From the NCBI GenBank assembly GCA_021775595.1, contig JAJFHN010000010.1, forward strand, positions 1 through 64,000: a stretch of 64,000 bases of DNA. The letters run 5' to 3'. The DNA comes from Hyphomicrobiales bacterium (lineage in GTDB: Bacteria > Pseudomonadota > Alphaproteobacteria > Rhizobiales > Methyloligellaceae). Below the pieces are notes generated by a model. It had not been told where the DNA came from and did not search any database. It was given only the letters and a program-made list of their open reading frames with translations. The position numbers and the translations under genes were made by a program. Of this stretch, positions 10,127 to 23,307 are shown piece after piece; the stretch's first letter is position 1; each line of letters starts with the position of its first letter.

Positions 10127-10147
10127 TTGGCTTGTCCCATAAGCCAA
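10127..10147. promoter_or_regulatory. 7-bp perfect inverted repeat in divergent promoter region
   Basis: TTGGCTT and AAGCCAA flank a 7-nt spacer (GTCCCAT). They lie in the 88-bp gap between the divergently read mscS-family and FAD monooxygenase genes. The arrangement suits a dimeric repressor site controlling both directions. No regulator gene is adjacent, so this is only a candidate operator. Confidence 0.35.
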
Positions 10148-10196
10148 CATTGCTTCTTAGCTTGTTGGAATCATTCGCTGCACGTACATCAGGCAT

Positions 10197-11303
10197 ATGG
10201 CGAAATTGGACCAAAAGATACTGGTTGTGGGCGCCGGTCCGGTGGGCTTGACGGCGGCGATTGAGCTCGCCCGGCGCGGCTTCAAACCACGCATCATCGA
10301 CAAGGGCGATGGGCCGGTGATCGAGTCGCGCGCGCTTGGCGTCAATTCGCGCACGCTCGAAATCCTAGAGCCATGCGGCGCGACCAAAGCAATGTTGTCG
10401 CGCGGTCTCAAAATGCAGCGTTTGAATTTCTGGGATTGGCCCAATTTGATTTTCTCGATTCCCATCAGGGAGCTGAAGCATCGCTTCAACTTCATTTTGG
10501 CGCTGCCGCAGGACGAGACCGAGCGGGTTCTGATAGATGCTTTGAAGCAACTTGGCGTGACTGTCGGCTGGAAGCGCGAGCTGACCAAGCTGGAACAGGC
10601 GGCGGCGGGCGCCCGGGCAACGATCAAAAGGGGCTTGAAGACGGAAATCTTCAACGCCGATATCGTGATCGGCGCCGATGGCGCCCACAGCACGGTGCGC
10701 CATGCGCTCGGCATTGGTTTTCGCGGCGCAGCTTATGAACAAGACTTCGGACTGCTCGATGCGGTCGTGACCGGTCCCGTCAGTGAAAACGAAGCAAATG
10801 TGTTCCGCGTCGATACCGGAATATTCGGCATGTTTCCGGCCGGCCACGGACGGTTCCGAATGGTCGCCGATCAACCTGACGTGCAAGCTGCAATGCCCGA
10901 CCGCTACGCCATAAAGAAAATCGTCTGGCAATCGCGCTTCCGCATCTCCCATCGGCAGGTGGAGACCTATCAAAAGGGTGACGTCTTTCTGGCGGGCGAC
11001 GCCGCCCACATCCATTCGCCCGTTGGCGGGCGCGGCATGAACCTCGGTATCGAAGACGCCGCCACGCTCGCTTGGCTAATCGCCGAGGGCCGAAGCAGCG
11101 AATACACAGAGCGCCGTTTGCCCGTCGGAGCGCATGTCCTGCGGCAAACAAACGCGCAGACCAAGCTCATCACCTCACACAATCCACTGGCCAAGCTTAT
11201 GCGGCGACAAGTGATGCCGCGTTTGCTCAAACTTGATTTCGTACGGTCCAGGCTGCTGCCGGAAATGGCCGGACTGGCGGCGCCACCGCCCGAATGGCTT
11301 TAA
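10197..11303 (+). CDS. FAD-dependent monooxygenase (UbiH/PHBH-like, group A)
   Basis: This is a 368-aa flavin monooxygenase expected to hydroxylate an aromatic or similar substrate with NAD(P)H and O2. The three class A signatures are present: GAGPVG (dinucleotide fold, 12-17), VIGADGAHSTVR (DG motif, 157-168) and FLAGDAAHIHSPVGGRG (GD motif, 264-280). There are no membrane segments, and the length is at the short end for the family. It is immediately followed by, and slightly overlaps, the frame of prmA, so the two may be cotranscribed. The substrate cannot be read from the sequence; a ubiquinone-type hydroxylase is possible but not specifically supported. Confidence 0.85.
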   Translation: MAKLDQKILVVGAGPVGLTAAIELARRGFKPRIIDKGDGPVIESRALGVNSRTLEILEPCGATKAMLSRGLKMQRLNFWDWPNLIFSIPIRELKHRFNFILALPQDETERVLIDALKQLGVTVGWKRELTKLEQAAAGARATIKRGLKTEIFNADIVIGADGAHSTVRHALGIGFRGAAYEQDFGLLDAVVTGPVSENEANVFRVDTGIFGMFPAGHGRFRMVADQPDVQAAMPDRYAIKKIVWQSRFRISHRQVETYQKGDVFLAGDAAHIHSPVGGRGMNLGIEDAATLAWLIAEGRSSEYTERRLPVGAHVLRQTNAQTKLITSHNPLAKLMRRQVMPRLLKLDFVRSRLLPEMAGLAAPPPEWL

Positions 11304-11317
11304 GCGCCCGCGGTGGC

Positions 11318-12211
11318 ATGACCGGAGATCAGCCGCGAGAACCAACCTATCGGGCGAGCATGTCTCTGCCGCCGGAAGAGGCGCGCCGGACGGCCGCGCT
11401 TTTTTCGGAGTTGCTGTGGCCGCCGGCTGACGCGGTTGGTTTGGTTGAAGCTGACGACGGGCCCTGGCGCGTTGACGCCTATTTCGGTCATCCGCCCGAT
11501 CTAGATCTGCTCAAAAGGTTTCTGCGCGAGGACTGCCAACTCAACGAGCTCCATGAAATCATTGTCGAAACACTGACCGAGACCGATTGGGTCGCCGCCT
11601 CGCAGCAAGCGCGCCCGCCGGTGGTTGCGGGCCGGTATATCGTGCATGGTGCCCATGACCGCAACCGTCTCGGGCGGCGCAGATGGGCCATCGAGATCGA
11701 GGCAAGCCAAGCGTTTGGAACGGGCCATCACGGCAGCACGGAGGGCTGTCTTGTCGCGCTCGATCATCTGCTGCGGCATAACCCTGCCCGACGCGCGCTG
11801 GACATAGGCGCGGGCACGGGCGTGCTGGCGATCGCGCTTGCAAAGTCGGGTTGTCCCTTGGTGCTGGCCAATGACAGCGATCCGCTGGCCGTGGCCGCAG
11901 CACGCAAGGCGGTGCGCCAGAACGGCGTGGCGGATAGAGTGCGGATCTTGCTGGCAGCGGGACTGGAACACGCTCAGATACGTAATCACGCACCCTTCGA
12001 TTTGGTGGTCGCCAATATCCTGGCCCGACCTCTCGCCGCGCTTTCCGGCGGCATTGCGCACCACACGCGGCCTGGAAGCTTCGTGGTGTTGTCGGGACTG
12101 TTGCGTACGCAGGCTTCGGCCATAGCCGCATGTTACCGCGCCCACGGCTTTGCGCTTGAGCGACGCGTGACGATCGGCGATTGGGCGACCCTCGTGCTGC
12201 GGCGGCATTGA
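11318..12211 (+). CDS. prmA: Ribosomal protein L11 methyltransferase
   Basis: This SAM-dependent enzyme trimethylates lysines and the N-terminus of ribosomal protein L11. It has about 297 residues. Visible motifs are EASQAFGTGHHGST (128-141), the SAM-binding loop LDIGAGTGVLAIAL (161-174) and the catalytic-type VVANILARPL. The N-terminal substrate-recognition domain is present. The start is uncertain: ATG 11294 overlaps the upstream stop by 10 nt, ATG 11318 is used here, and ATG 11360 (MSLPPEEARR) has a GGGCGAG just upstream. The Xaa-Pro aminopeptidase gene follows after 32 nt, the same pairing as in many alphaproteobacteria. Confidence 0.9.
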   Translation: MTGDQPREPTYRASMSLPPEEARRTAALFSELLWPPADAVGLVEADDGPWRVDAYFGHPPDLDLLKRFLREDCQLNELHEIIVETLTETDWVAASQQARPPVVAGRYIVHGAHDRNRLGRRRWAIEIEASQAFGTGHHGSTEGCLVALDHLLRHNPARRALDIGAGTGVLAIALAKSGCPLVLANDSDPLAVAAARKAVRQNGVADRVRILLAAGLEHAQIRNHAPFDLVVANILARPLAALSGGIAHHTRPGSFVVLSGLLRTQASAIAACYRAHGFALERRVTIGDWATLVLRRH

Positions 12212-12243
12212 TCGCACCCCGTCCCCAGCCTAAAACTCTTGCC

Positions 12244-14061
12244 ATGTTTCAAAGCTTTGACGAAATCGCCAATCCGGCAGCAGGCACCAAGCACATCGCG
12301 CTTCTGCGGGTGGAGCTGAAACAGCGCAAGCTCAAAGGCTTCCTGGTGCCCCGATCCGACGAGCATCAGAGTGAATACGTGCCGGCATCGGCCGAGCGCC
12401 TGCTCTGGCTGACGGGTTTTTCGGGCTCAGCCGGCTTGGCGATCGTGTTGGAGGCCAAGGCAGCCTTGTTCATCGACGGCCGCTATACGCTCCAGGCGCG
12501 CGACCAGGTGGACACCAAAACGATTGAACCGTTGCAAACACCGGAGACAAAACCGAGCGGCTGGCTGAAGAAACACGTCAAGAAAGGCGACCGGATCGGT
12601 TACGACCCGATGCTGCACACCGTCGATGCGATCGGTCGGCTGGAGAAAGCGCTTGAGTCCAAGGGTGCATCGCTCGTTGCCTTGGAAACAAATCCGCTGG
12701 ACCAGGTTTGGAAGGACCAGCCAGACCCACCGCTTGCCGCCGTCTCTCCGCACAGCATCACATTCGCGGGCGTACCCGCCGCGCGCAAAATCAAAGCCTT
12801 GCAAAAAACGCTGAAAGACGCCGACTGCGACGCCGCCATTCTGACCCTGCCTGAATCGATCGCCTGGATGCTCAACATCCGTGGCCATGACGTGCCCCAC
12901 ACGCCGCTGCCTCTGAGTTTTGCAATCCTCACCGCGACGGGAAAGCCCCAGCTCTTCATCGCGCCGGAAAAGATCGGCGACAATGTGCGGGGCGTTATCA
13001 CAGAGGTCGCCGAGATCCGCGCACAAAGCGAACTCAAGGCCGCGCTTCAGGCGCTGGGCAAACGAAAGGCACGTGTGCGGATCGATCCCAACTCGGCGGC
13101 GCGCTGGTTCAGTGACGTGCTCGCAGAAGCGGGCGCAAACATCCAATCAGCCGCCGATCCTTGTTTGTTGCCCAAAGCGTTGAAAAATAAGACCGAGATC
13201 GCCGGCGCCCGCACAGCCCATGCGCGCGACGGGGTCGCGGTCTGCCGGTTTCTCGCCTGGCTCGATGAGCAGGCACCGTCGGGCAAAATCGATGAGATCA
13301 AAGCCGCCCAAAAACTCGAAGCGCTGCGCGCGGAGTCAGGCGAGCTCAAGGATCTGAGCTTTGATACGATTTCGGGCGCCGGCCCCAACGGCGCGATCGT
13401 GCACTATCGGGTCAACCGGGCGAGCAACCGCAAGCTCAAGCGCGGCGAACTCTATTTGGTCGACTCGGGCGCGCAATATCTCGACGGCACCACGGACATC
13501 ACGCGAACGCTCGCCATCGGCAAACCAACGAAGGAGATGAAGCGGCACTTCACTCTGGTGCTGAAAGGTCATATCGCGATTGCGACAGCGCGCTTTCCCA
13601 AAGGCACCAGGGGCCAAGACCTCGATCCGCTTGCTCGGGCACCGCTTTGGCAGGCGGGACTGGATTTTGATCACGGCACCGGTCATGGTGTGGGCAGCTA
13701 TCTGTCGGTGCACGAGGGACCACAGCGCATCTCGCGCCTTGGCGGAGCCGAACTCGAGCCCGGTATGATTTGCTCCAACGAACCCGGCTTTTACCGGGAA
13801 GGCAAATACGGCATCCGCATCGAAAACCTCGTATTGGTGACGCCTGCCGCCAAAATCAGCGGCGGCGAGCGCCCGATGATGGGATTCGAAACCCTAACGC
13901 TCGCGCCCATCGACAGGCAGCTCATCGAACCCGAATTGCTGTCGGAAGCCGAGCGCGCATGGCTCAACGCCTATCACGCCCGCGTGCGGGCGGCGATCGG
14001 TCCCAGTCTCGACGAACCAGAGGCGGCGTGGCTGGAGGCGGTCACAACCGAATTGAGCTAA
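12244..14061 (+). CDS. Xaa-Pro aminopeptidase, three-domain M24B peptidase
   Basis: This cytosolic metallopeptidase removes an N-terminal residue preceding proline. It has 605 aa and resembles the eukaryotic-type three-domain aminopeptidase P: two creatinase-like N-terminal domains, then a pita-bread M24 domain. Predicted dimetal ligands are D407 (VDSGAQY), D418 (TTDITRT), H481 (GTGHGVGSYL), E513 (NEPGFY) and E527 (GIRIEN). The frame is open further upstream from 12181, but that would overlap prmA; the ATG at 12244 lies 32 nt after the prmA stop and gives the expected N-terminus. It converges on ligA with 17 nt between the stops, and no obvious terminator hairpin is seen there. Confidence 0.92.
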   Translation: MFQSFDEIANPAAGTKHIALLRVELKQRKLKGFLVPRSDEHQSEYVPASAERLLWLTGFSGSAGLAIVLEAKAALFIDGRYTLQARDQVDTKTIEPLQTPETKPSGWLKKHVKKGDRIGYDPMLHTVDAIGRLEKALESKGASLVALETNPLDQVWKDQPDPPLAAVSPHSITFAGVPAARKIKALQKTLKDADCDAAILTLPESIAWMLNIRGHDVPHTPLPLSFAILTATGKPQLFIAPEKIGDNVRGVITEVAEIRAQSELKAALQALGKRKARVRIDPNSAARWFSDVLAEAGANIQSAADPCLLPKALKNKTEIAGARTAHARDGVAVCRFLAWLDEQAPSGKIDEIKAAQKLEALRAESGELKDLSFDTISGAGPNGAIVHYRVNRASNRKLKRGELYLVDSGAQYLDGTTDITRTLAIGKPTKEMKRHFTLVLKGHIAIATARFPKGTRGQDLDPLARAPLWQAGLDFDHGTGHGVGSYLSVHEGPQRISRLGGAELEPGMICSNEPGFYREGKYGIRIENLVLVTPAAKISGGERPMMGFETLTLAPIDRQLIEPELLSEAERAWLNAYHARVRAAIGPSLDEPEAAWLEAVTTELS

Positions 14062-14078
14062 ACGAACGTCCGACGGCG

Positions 14079-17881
<3,803 letters not shown>

Positions 17882-17891
17882 GGCGCGCCCA

Positions 17892-18761
17892 TTAGAAGGA
17901 TGTGATGCGTCCCCATGTCCGGCTGATCCACGAGCCTTCGCTTTCCTTGGGTTCCAGACCGCTTCCTTGGAGGAGACTGTAGGCTGGCGGATACCACTTA
18001 CTATCTGGAAAGTTGTGTCCGAGCACGGCGGCGGCTGTTTGCGCTTCGTTGGTGATACCCAGCGCCATATAGGCTTCCGTTAGACGCAGCAAGGCCTCTT
18101 CGACGTGCGCGGTGGTTTGATACTCGACCACCACGGTACGGAACCTATTGATCGACGCCAAATAGTTCTGCTGCTTGAGATAGTAGCGCCCAACGGTCAT
18201 CTCCTTCGCCGCCAGAAGATCTTTCATGATCCTTATCCGATTCCTGGCCTGCTCGGCGTAGCGCGAATCGGGATAACGGGTGACAAGGATGTTGAGGGCG
18301 GCGAGCGCCTTTTTTGTGCGCGTCTGGTCGCGTTTTGGATCCTTGACCTGATCGTAATAGGAGTTGGCGATGATGTGGTGAGCGAGCGCCGATTCCTTGG
18401 TTCCGGGATGCAGCGTCACGTAACGCTCGGCGGCGGAAATGGCGTCGGCGTAGTCACCCGCCTTATAGCGGGCATAGGCCGACATCACGATGGCGCGGCG
18501 GGCCAGTGGCGAATAGGGATGATCGCGGTCTACTTCCTCGAATTTCTTGGCCGCATCCTTGTACTCGCGCTCCCCCATCATAGCGTCGGCTTCGGCGTAG
18601 ATGGTTTCAGGCGGATTTGGATTCGAGATGCCCGAGACTTCGGAGTCGGACGAGGCGCAACCGGCCAAGACAAGGGCCGTCAGCAAGCAAACTACGGCCT
18701 TGACCGTCCGGGATAAGATCCGGTCGATTGCGCCATTTGCTTCTGAACCAATCCTCAGCAT
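17892..18761 (-). CDS. bamD: Outer-membrane assembly factor BamD
   Basis: This is the lipoprotein subunit of the BAM complex, which folds beta-barrel proteins into the outer membrane. It has 289 aa from the chosen ATG. A signal peptide ends in the lipobox LVLAGC (Cys at about residue 33). TPR-type helices follow, with AEADAMMGEREYKDAAKKFE and RYYLKQQNYLASINRFRTVV typical of BamD/ComL. The frame extends to a TTG at 18791, but the ATG at 18761 is preceded by a GGGA element and gives a normal signal peptide. It sits between lpxC and recN, the usual alphaproteobacterial order, with 292 bp separating it from the lpxC stop, so it may have its own promoter. Confidence 0.95.
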   Translation of the reverse strand: MLRIGSEANGAIDRILSRTVKAVVCLLTALVLAGCASSDSEVSGISNPNPPETIYAEADAMMGEREYKDAAKKFEEVDRDHPYSPLARRAIVMSAYARYKAGDYADAISAAERYVTLHPGTKESALAHHIIANSYYDQVKDPKRDQTRTKKALAALNILVTRYPDSRYAEQARNRIRIMKDLLAAKEMTVGRYYLKQQNYLASINRFRTVVVEYQTTAHVEEALLRLTEAYMALGITNEAQTAAAVLGHNFPDSKWYPPAYSLLQGSGLEPKESEGSWISRTWGRITSF

Positions 18762-19053
18762 CGACGTCCCGTGCTCACGATGGGTGACCAAACCACGTCC
18801 GCGCCAACGCTCAAACTGCCGGTGGCATAGACCCTTAAAACAGAGCCCAACTCAGACGCCTTCGACGAGGTCGCGAGGCTGCCTCGGTCAGGCTGAATCA
18901 CTTTATAGCGCAATCACACGCCATAACGGCATTGGAACAATTTGAATGTGGTGATTTTGTGCCTGACGCAGCTATGGGCGAGCGACGCGGCAAAGCAGCA
19001 GACAGCGCCTCACACGCGCCAAAAACGCAGAAAATCCGATGCTTGGATCTGGC

Positions 19054-20004
19054 TTATGACCGGTCGGCGGCGTAGCTGGCTGCAGCAAGGCCCAGATTGA
19101 GCTCGCCATGGCCGACTTCCATGTGACGGGCGGCTTCGACGAGCTCCCACGCCTCATTATCGGCAAACAGCATTTCCAGCGCACGGTGGTTCAATTTGTG
19201 ACCTCCGCGGCTCGACCTGTAGGCACACAGCAGCGGCGCGCCCGAAAGCGCCAAGTCGCCGACCGCATCCAGCGCCTTGTGGCGCACGAACTCGTCGGGA
19301 AAGCGCGTGCCTTCCTGATTGACGATCCGGTCGTCGCCAATGGCGACGGTGTTTTCCAGCGATGCGCCGAGCGCCAGACCGGCTGCCCATAATTTCTCGA
19401 CATCGCTCATGAAACCAAAGGTGCGCGCGCGCGCCAATTCGTGCCGGAAACTTCCCGGTGTCACTTCGATCTGCAGGCGCTGGCGGCCAATAACGGGGCT
19501 GTCAAAATCGATCTCCACGTCGAGGTGGAAGCCGTAATGGGGATGGATCTCGGCCCATGAGGCGCCCTCGCTCACGCGAACGGGCTTCAAAACCTTGATG
19601 AACCGGCGCGGCCGATCCAATTCGTGAATTCCGGCATCGTCGATGGCGTCGACAAAGGGTTTGGAGCTGCCGTCCAAAATCGGCACTTCGCCGCTGTCGA
19701 TGTCGATGAGAACGTTGTCCACGCTGAGGCCGCGCAAGGCTGCCAGCAAATGCTCCACCGTGGCCACAGCCGTACCGTTGCCGTCGCTCAAAACCGTACA
19801 AAGTGTCGTGTTGCTCACGGCCCGGTAATCGGCTGGCAGCACGACACTGCTCGAATTATCGCCAGAAACGATAAAGCGAATGCCGGTGTCGGCTTCGGAT
19901 GGATACATGGCAATGGCAGCGGGTGCGCCCGTGTGCACACCAGTACCGGTTAGCTCAATATCGTTGGCAAGAGTGGTTTGCCGCGCCCCAATAAATTTGG
20001 CCAT
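19054..20004 (-). CDS. lpxC: UDP-3-O-acyl-N-acetylglucosamine deacetylase LpxC
   Basis: This zinc enzyme catalyses the committed step of lipid A synthesis. It has 316 aa. Zinc ligands are H85 (ATVEHLLAALRG) and H242/D246 (HKALDAVGDL); the general acid region is GGHKLNH with H269. LpxC levels are tightly controlled in many bacteria, and the lineage-typical place downstream of ftsZ is kept. The ATG at 20004 has a GAGGA element about 15 nt upstream. The upstream region carries two palindromes (described separately), and the 317-bp gap to ftsZ suggests an independent promoter. Two residues after the ATG begins the usual LpxC start (FIGARQTTLANDI). Confidence 0.97.
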   Translation of the reverse strand: MAKFIGARQTTLANDIELTGTGVHTGAPAAIAMYPSEADTGIRFIVSGDNSSSVVLPADYRAVSNTTLCTVLSDGNGTAVATVEHLLAALRGLSVDNVLIDIDSGEVPILDGSSKPFVDAIDDAGIHELDRPRRFIKVLKPVRVSEGASWAEIHPHYGFHLDVEIDFDSPVIGRQRLQIEVTPGSFRHELARARTFGFMSDVEKLWAAGLALGASLENTVAIGDDRIVNQEGTRFPDEFVRHKALDAVGDLALSGAPLLCAYRSSRGGHKLNHRALEMLFADNEAWELVEAARHMEVGHGELNLGLAAASYAADRS

Positions 20005-20321
20005 GAATTGTTGCCGTCCTCAAAGTTCCCATTACCGGCCAGGACAAGTGTCCTGAGCCCCCAACTTAAGTTTCTGGGTCCTTAGACGCCCCATGACATC
20101 GGAACTATTCGGACTGCCCCGTGCCCCACGCGTACTGTGGACCAACTTGGGCAAAGAGTACCGCCTGGCCCGGGGAGCCGACAAATCACGGATTTTTACA
20201 GTCTGTTACGAAGCGCGCGCCAAGGCTGCTCGCGACGCCATCCAACACGGCTGCCTGGCAACAAGCGGGCCCGGTCGCGATGGGTGCCAAGAACCCACCC
20301 CGATCGAACACCGGCGATCTT
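20005..20321. other. Intergenic region between ftsZ and lpxC
   Basis: This is 317 bp between the ftsZ stop and the lpxC start, both read leftward. I see no convincing gene. A plus-strand frame beginning at 20093 runs into antisense ftsZ sequence and lacks codon character. The part nearest lpxC carries two palindromes at 20040-20072. I see no strong rho-independent terminator for ftsZ, so partial read-through into lpxC is possible. Confidence 0.5.
20040..20072. promoter_or_regulatory. Paired palindromes upstream of lpxC
   Basis: CAGGACA-AG-TGTCCTG (20040-20055) is a near-perfect 16-bp palindrome lying 36 bp upstream of the lpxC ATG. AACTTAAGTT (20063-20072) is a perfect 10-bp palindrome just beyond it. 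Two dyads so close to the start of a rate-limiting gene suggest operator or promoter elements. No known consensus is recognised. Confidence 0.4.
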
Positions 20322-21941
20322 CTATTGACGCCGCAAAAACGCAGGTATTTCAAGGTCTTCGACGTCATTCTCAGCAATTGGCTGCGCGGCAGATTGAGCG
20401 GTTCGAGCTGTTCGCGCCGGTGCGATAGGCCCATCAGTGCCCGTCGCTTTGACCTCTTCGACGGCAATCTGGGGCTTCTTTGCGCGTTTCATCGGCGGCT
20501 CGCGATCACGCGAGATTTCCACATCCTGTGTCTTTTCTGCACGCCCCATGCTGGTCAGGCGTTCGAAAAAACCGATTTTCTTCTTCTGGGCCGCGAGTCC
20601 AACGTCAGATTCGCCACCCTCTTTCGCCTTCAATTGATTCTGCGCGACCGCGGGCAGGTCCTCGATCGCCGGCATTTGACGCGCGGAGCGCTTTGCTAGC
20701 GACGGCGGTTGGGGAACGAAGGACTGGTCAGCGGGGGCTTGGGCTGCGGCTTTTTGCGGCGATTGGCCGGTCTGTGCCGCGATTTCAGGCGCCCGCTTTT
20801 CGATCGTCACGTCATTGGATCCCTGCCAAACGGTGGCTTGATCCGCTTCAGGTGCGACGTCTTCGCTCACCACGTCCTCGGCGTCGAGGTCTTGAATGCG
20901 CTCGTTCAAACTGGCCGCCAAAGTTTTGACCAGCGGCTGGGCCGATTCCTCGGGCGCGATGGCGCCCGGCATGGCCGACTGATCGAGCCCGGTCGCAACG
21001 ACAGAGACCCTGATTGTTCCATCGAGCTTTTCGTCGAAGGTGGCGCCCAAAATGATGTTGGCTTCCAAATCCACCTCTTCGCGAATCCGGCTGGCGGCTT
21101 CATCCACCTCATAGAGGGTGAGGTCATTGCCGCCGGTGATCGAAATCAGCAGGCCGCGGGCGCCCTTCATGGAGACGTCATCGAGCAGAGGATTGGAAAT
21201 AGCGGCTTCGGCTGCCTCGCTGGCGCGGTCGTCGCCAGATGCCTCGCCCGTGCCCATCATGGCCTTGCCCATGCCGCGCATGATGGCGCTGACGTCGGCG
21301 AAGTCGAGATTGATGAGGCCTTCCTTGACCATCAGGTCGGTGATGCAGGCAACGCCCGAATAAAGCACCTCATCGGCGAGCGCGAAGGCATCGGCGAAGG
21401 TCGTCTTCTCAGTCGCGACGCGAAACAGATTCTGGTTCGGGATGACGATCAGCGTATCGACGACCTTTTCCAATTCGCGGATTCCGGCCTCAGCCGTTTC
21501 CATGCGGCGCTTGCCCTCAAACTGGAACGGCTTGGTCACAACGCCAACGGTCAGAACCTTTTCATCAAAGGCCGCGCGCGCGATCACCGGCGCGGCGCCC
21601 GTGCCGGTGCCACCGCCCATACCGGCTGTGATGAAGACCATATGCGAGCCCGCAACCTGTGCCCTGATCTCGTCGATCACTTCCTCGGCAGCAGCGGCGC
21701 CGATTTCCGGTTTGGAACCGGCACCCAGGCCTTCAGTCACGTGCGTGCCCATCTGGATGCGCCGTTCAGCACTCGACATGGCAAGCGCTTGGGCATCGGT
21801 ATTGGCGACGACGAATTCGACACCCTCGAGCCCGGAGGTGATCATGTTGTTCACCGCATTTCCACCGGCACCACCAACGCCGACGACGGTGATGCGAGGC
21901 TTCAGTTCGGTCATGTCGGGTACCTTGAGATTGATTGTCAT
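20322..21941 (-). CDS. ftsZ: Cell division GTPase FtsZ
   Basis: This is the tubulin-like protein that forms the cytokinetic ring. It has 539 aa, long for FtsZ, because of an extended C-terminal linker as in other alphaproteobacteria. The G-box GGGTGTG is at 109-115 and the T7 synergy loop NLDFAD at 211-216. The globular domain ends near residue 330. A long Ala/Gln/Pro-rich and then charged linker of roughly 190 residues follows, then the conserved tail [14 protein letters not shown], which binds FtsA and other partners. An 18-residue N-terminal extension precedes the Rossmann start [14 protein letters not shown]. It is 67 nt downstream of ftsA and ends the division gene run. Confidence 0.98.
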   Translation of the reverse strand: MTINLKVPDMTELKPRITVVGVGGAGGNAVNNMITSGLEGVEFVVANTDAQALAMSSAERRIQMGTHVTEGLGAGSKPEIGAAAAEEVIDEIRAQVAGSHMVFITAGMGGGTGTGAAPVIARAAFDEKVLTVGVVTKPFQFEGKRRMETAEAGIRELEKVVDTLIVIPNQNLFRVATEKTTFADAFALADEVLYSGVACITDLMVKEGLINLDFADVSAIMRGMGKAMMGTGEASGDDRASEAAEAAISNPLLDDVSMKGARGLLISITGGNDLTLYEVDEAASRIREEVDLEANIILGATFDEKLDGTIRVSVVATGLDQSAMPGAIAPEESAQPLVKTLAASLNERIQDLDAEDVVSEDVAPEADQATVWQGSNDVTIEKRAPEIAAQTGQSPQKAAAQAPADQSFVPQPPSLAKRSARQMPAIEDLPAVAQNQLKAKEGGESDVGLAAQKKKIGFFERLTSMGRAEKTQDVEISRDREPPMKRAKKPQIAVEEVKATGTDGPIAPARTARTAQSAAQPIAENDVEDLEIPAFLRRQ

Positions 21942-22008
21942 GGCAGCACCATTGCTTTGCTTCTTGAATTTCTACGCTTGCTTCGTTTCTTTTTTCCAAA
22001 TCCAGGCG

Positions 22009-23304
22009 CTAAAAACTTTCCCTGATCCACTGTCCGACGCGCGAGAGATAACCCGCATCTGCGGCGATCGCGGTTGGATGAATCTGATTTGGACGGTCAC
22101 TTTGAGCCAAATTCGAATAACTGAGCGCGCCGACGGCGGTCGCGAACCCGGGGTTCATGCATCCGTTTGGCAGGCCGGCCGCTCCGCGGGGAATACCGTG
22201 GCGCACGTCGGAACCCAAAATGCGCGACGTGAGCTCGGCCAAGCCCGGCAGCTGGCTCGCGCCGCCGGTCAATACGACGGGGTGGCCGGCAATCGCATCC
22301 AAGCCGTTGGCTTCAATACGATGACGGATGTGCTCCAGAATTTCTTCTATTCTGGGGCTGACGAATTCGGTGATCTGGGCTTTGGTCACCCGATTGAACT
22401 GGGGCGCCTCATGGGCCTCGCCGACCATCGGGAAGGAAATGCCTTCGCGCTCGTCGGCCGATGATACAAAGGCGCTGGCGTGAAGAATTTTCATGCGCTC
22501 GGCCTCGCTGAGCGGCGAAGCTAGCGATCGCGCCAAATCCATCGTCAAGAGATTGCCGCCAATCGCCAGGGCGTCGGCGTAAACGAATTGACCTTCAGTA
22601 AAGACGGCGAGCGTCGTCGTGCCGGCGCCGAAGTCAATACAGGTGACGCCAAGATTGGCTTCATCCGGGCTCAATGTGGCCAACGCGCTGGCATATGGCG
22701 CCGCCACCATGCCGGCAATCGAGACATGGCAACGCTCGACGCTCAGCATCAAATTGCGCAGCGGCTTTTCATCGACGGCGATCGAATGAATGTCGGCCTG
22801 AAACCTGTCGGCGATCATGCCGCGCGGATCGACGATCGGTGTGCCGCCATCGAGCCGGTAAGCGGTCGGAATCGTGTGCAGCACGATGGCGCCGTCGCGC
22901 ATGGCATAATCGCGCCCGGCGGCCAGTACGCGGTTGATGTCCTGATCGCGCACCGCGTTCGAGGCAACATCAACGCTGGCTTGGAAATTCTCGCTTCTGA
23001 TGCGCCCGCAGCTGACCGTCAGAACGACTTCGCCGACGGTGACGCCAGCCATGCGCTCGGCCTGATCGATGGCGGCCGCGATCGATTTCTCGGCCAGTTC
23101 CATGTTGACGACGCAACCGCCCTTCATGCCGACGGCCTGCTGATGACCCAGACCGATCACCTGGAATTGCGGCGCATGAGTGTCAGTCTGCCAATCCGAA
23201 CCACCCATTGGTTTTGCGATCAGGCAGCAGATCTTGCTGGTGCCGACGTCAAGCACGGCAACGGTGCGTTGGCGCTTGGATTTGTATCCTTGGTTGGCGA
23301 GCAT
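22009..23304 (-). CDS. ftsA: Cell division protein FtsA
   Basis: This actin-like ATPase tethers FtsZ to the membrane and recruits later divisome proteins. It has 431 aa. The phosphate-binding loop VAVLDVGTSKICCLIA lies near the N-terminus, then the SHS2-containing 1C domain, then CIDFGAGTTTLAVF (second phosphate loop) and PVVLTGGASQLPGL (adenosine motif). The C-terminus ends in an amphipathic basic stretch (RVGQWIRESF), the membrane-targeting helix. The ATG lies 3 nt after the ftsQ stop, so the genes are presumably translationally coupled. Confidence 0.97.
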   Translation of the reverse strand: MLANQGYKSKRQRTVAVLDVGTSKICCLIAKPMGGSDWQTDTHAPQFQVIGLGHQQAVGMKGGCVVNMELAEKSIAAAIDQAERMAGVTVGEVVLTVSCGRIRSENFQASVDVASNAVRDQDINRVLAAGRDYAMRDGAIVLHTIPTAYRLDGGTPIVDPRGMIADRFQADIHSIAVDEKPLRNLMLSVERCHVSIAGMVAAPYASALATLSPDEANLGVTCIDFGAGTTTLAVFTEGQFVYADALAIGGNLLTMDLARSLASPLSEAERMKILHASAFVSSADEREGISFPMVGEAHEAPQFNRVTKAQITEFVSPRIEEILEHIRHRIEANGLDAIAGHPVVLTGGASQLPGLAELTSRILGSDVRHGIPRGAAGLPNGCMNPGFATAVGALSYSNLAQSDRPNQIHPTAIAADAGYLSRVGQWIRESF

Positions 23305-23307
23305 CGT

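Noticed and set aside
20093-20428. 111-aa plus-strand frame in the ftsZ-lpxC gap
   Set aside because: A third of it is antisense to ftsZ, it lacks a ribosome site and its composition is not protein-like.
20709-22025. 438-aa plus-strand frame antisense to ftsZ
   Set aside because: It lies wholly opposite ftsZ, has His/Gly/Arg-rich non-protein-like composition and no ribosome site. It is a GC-driven shadow.
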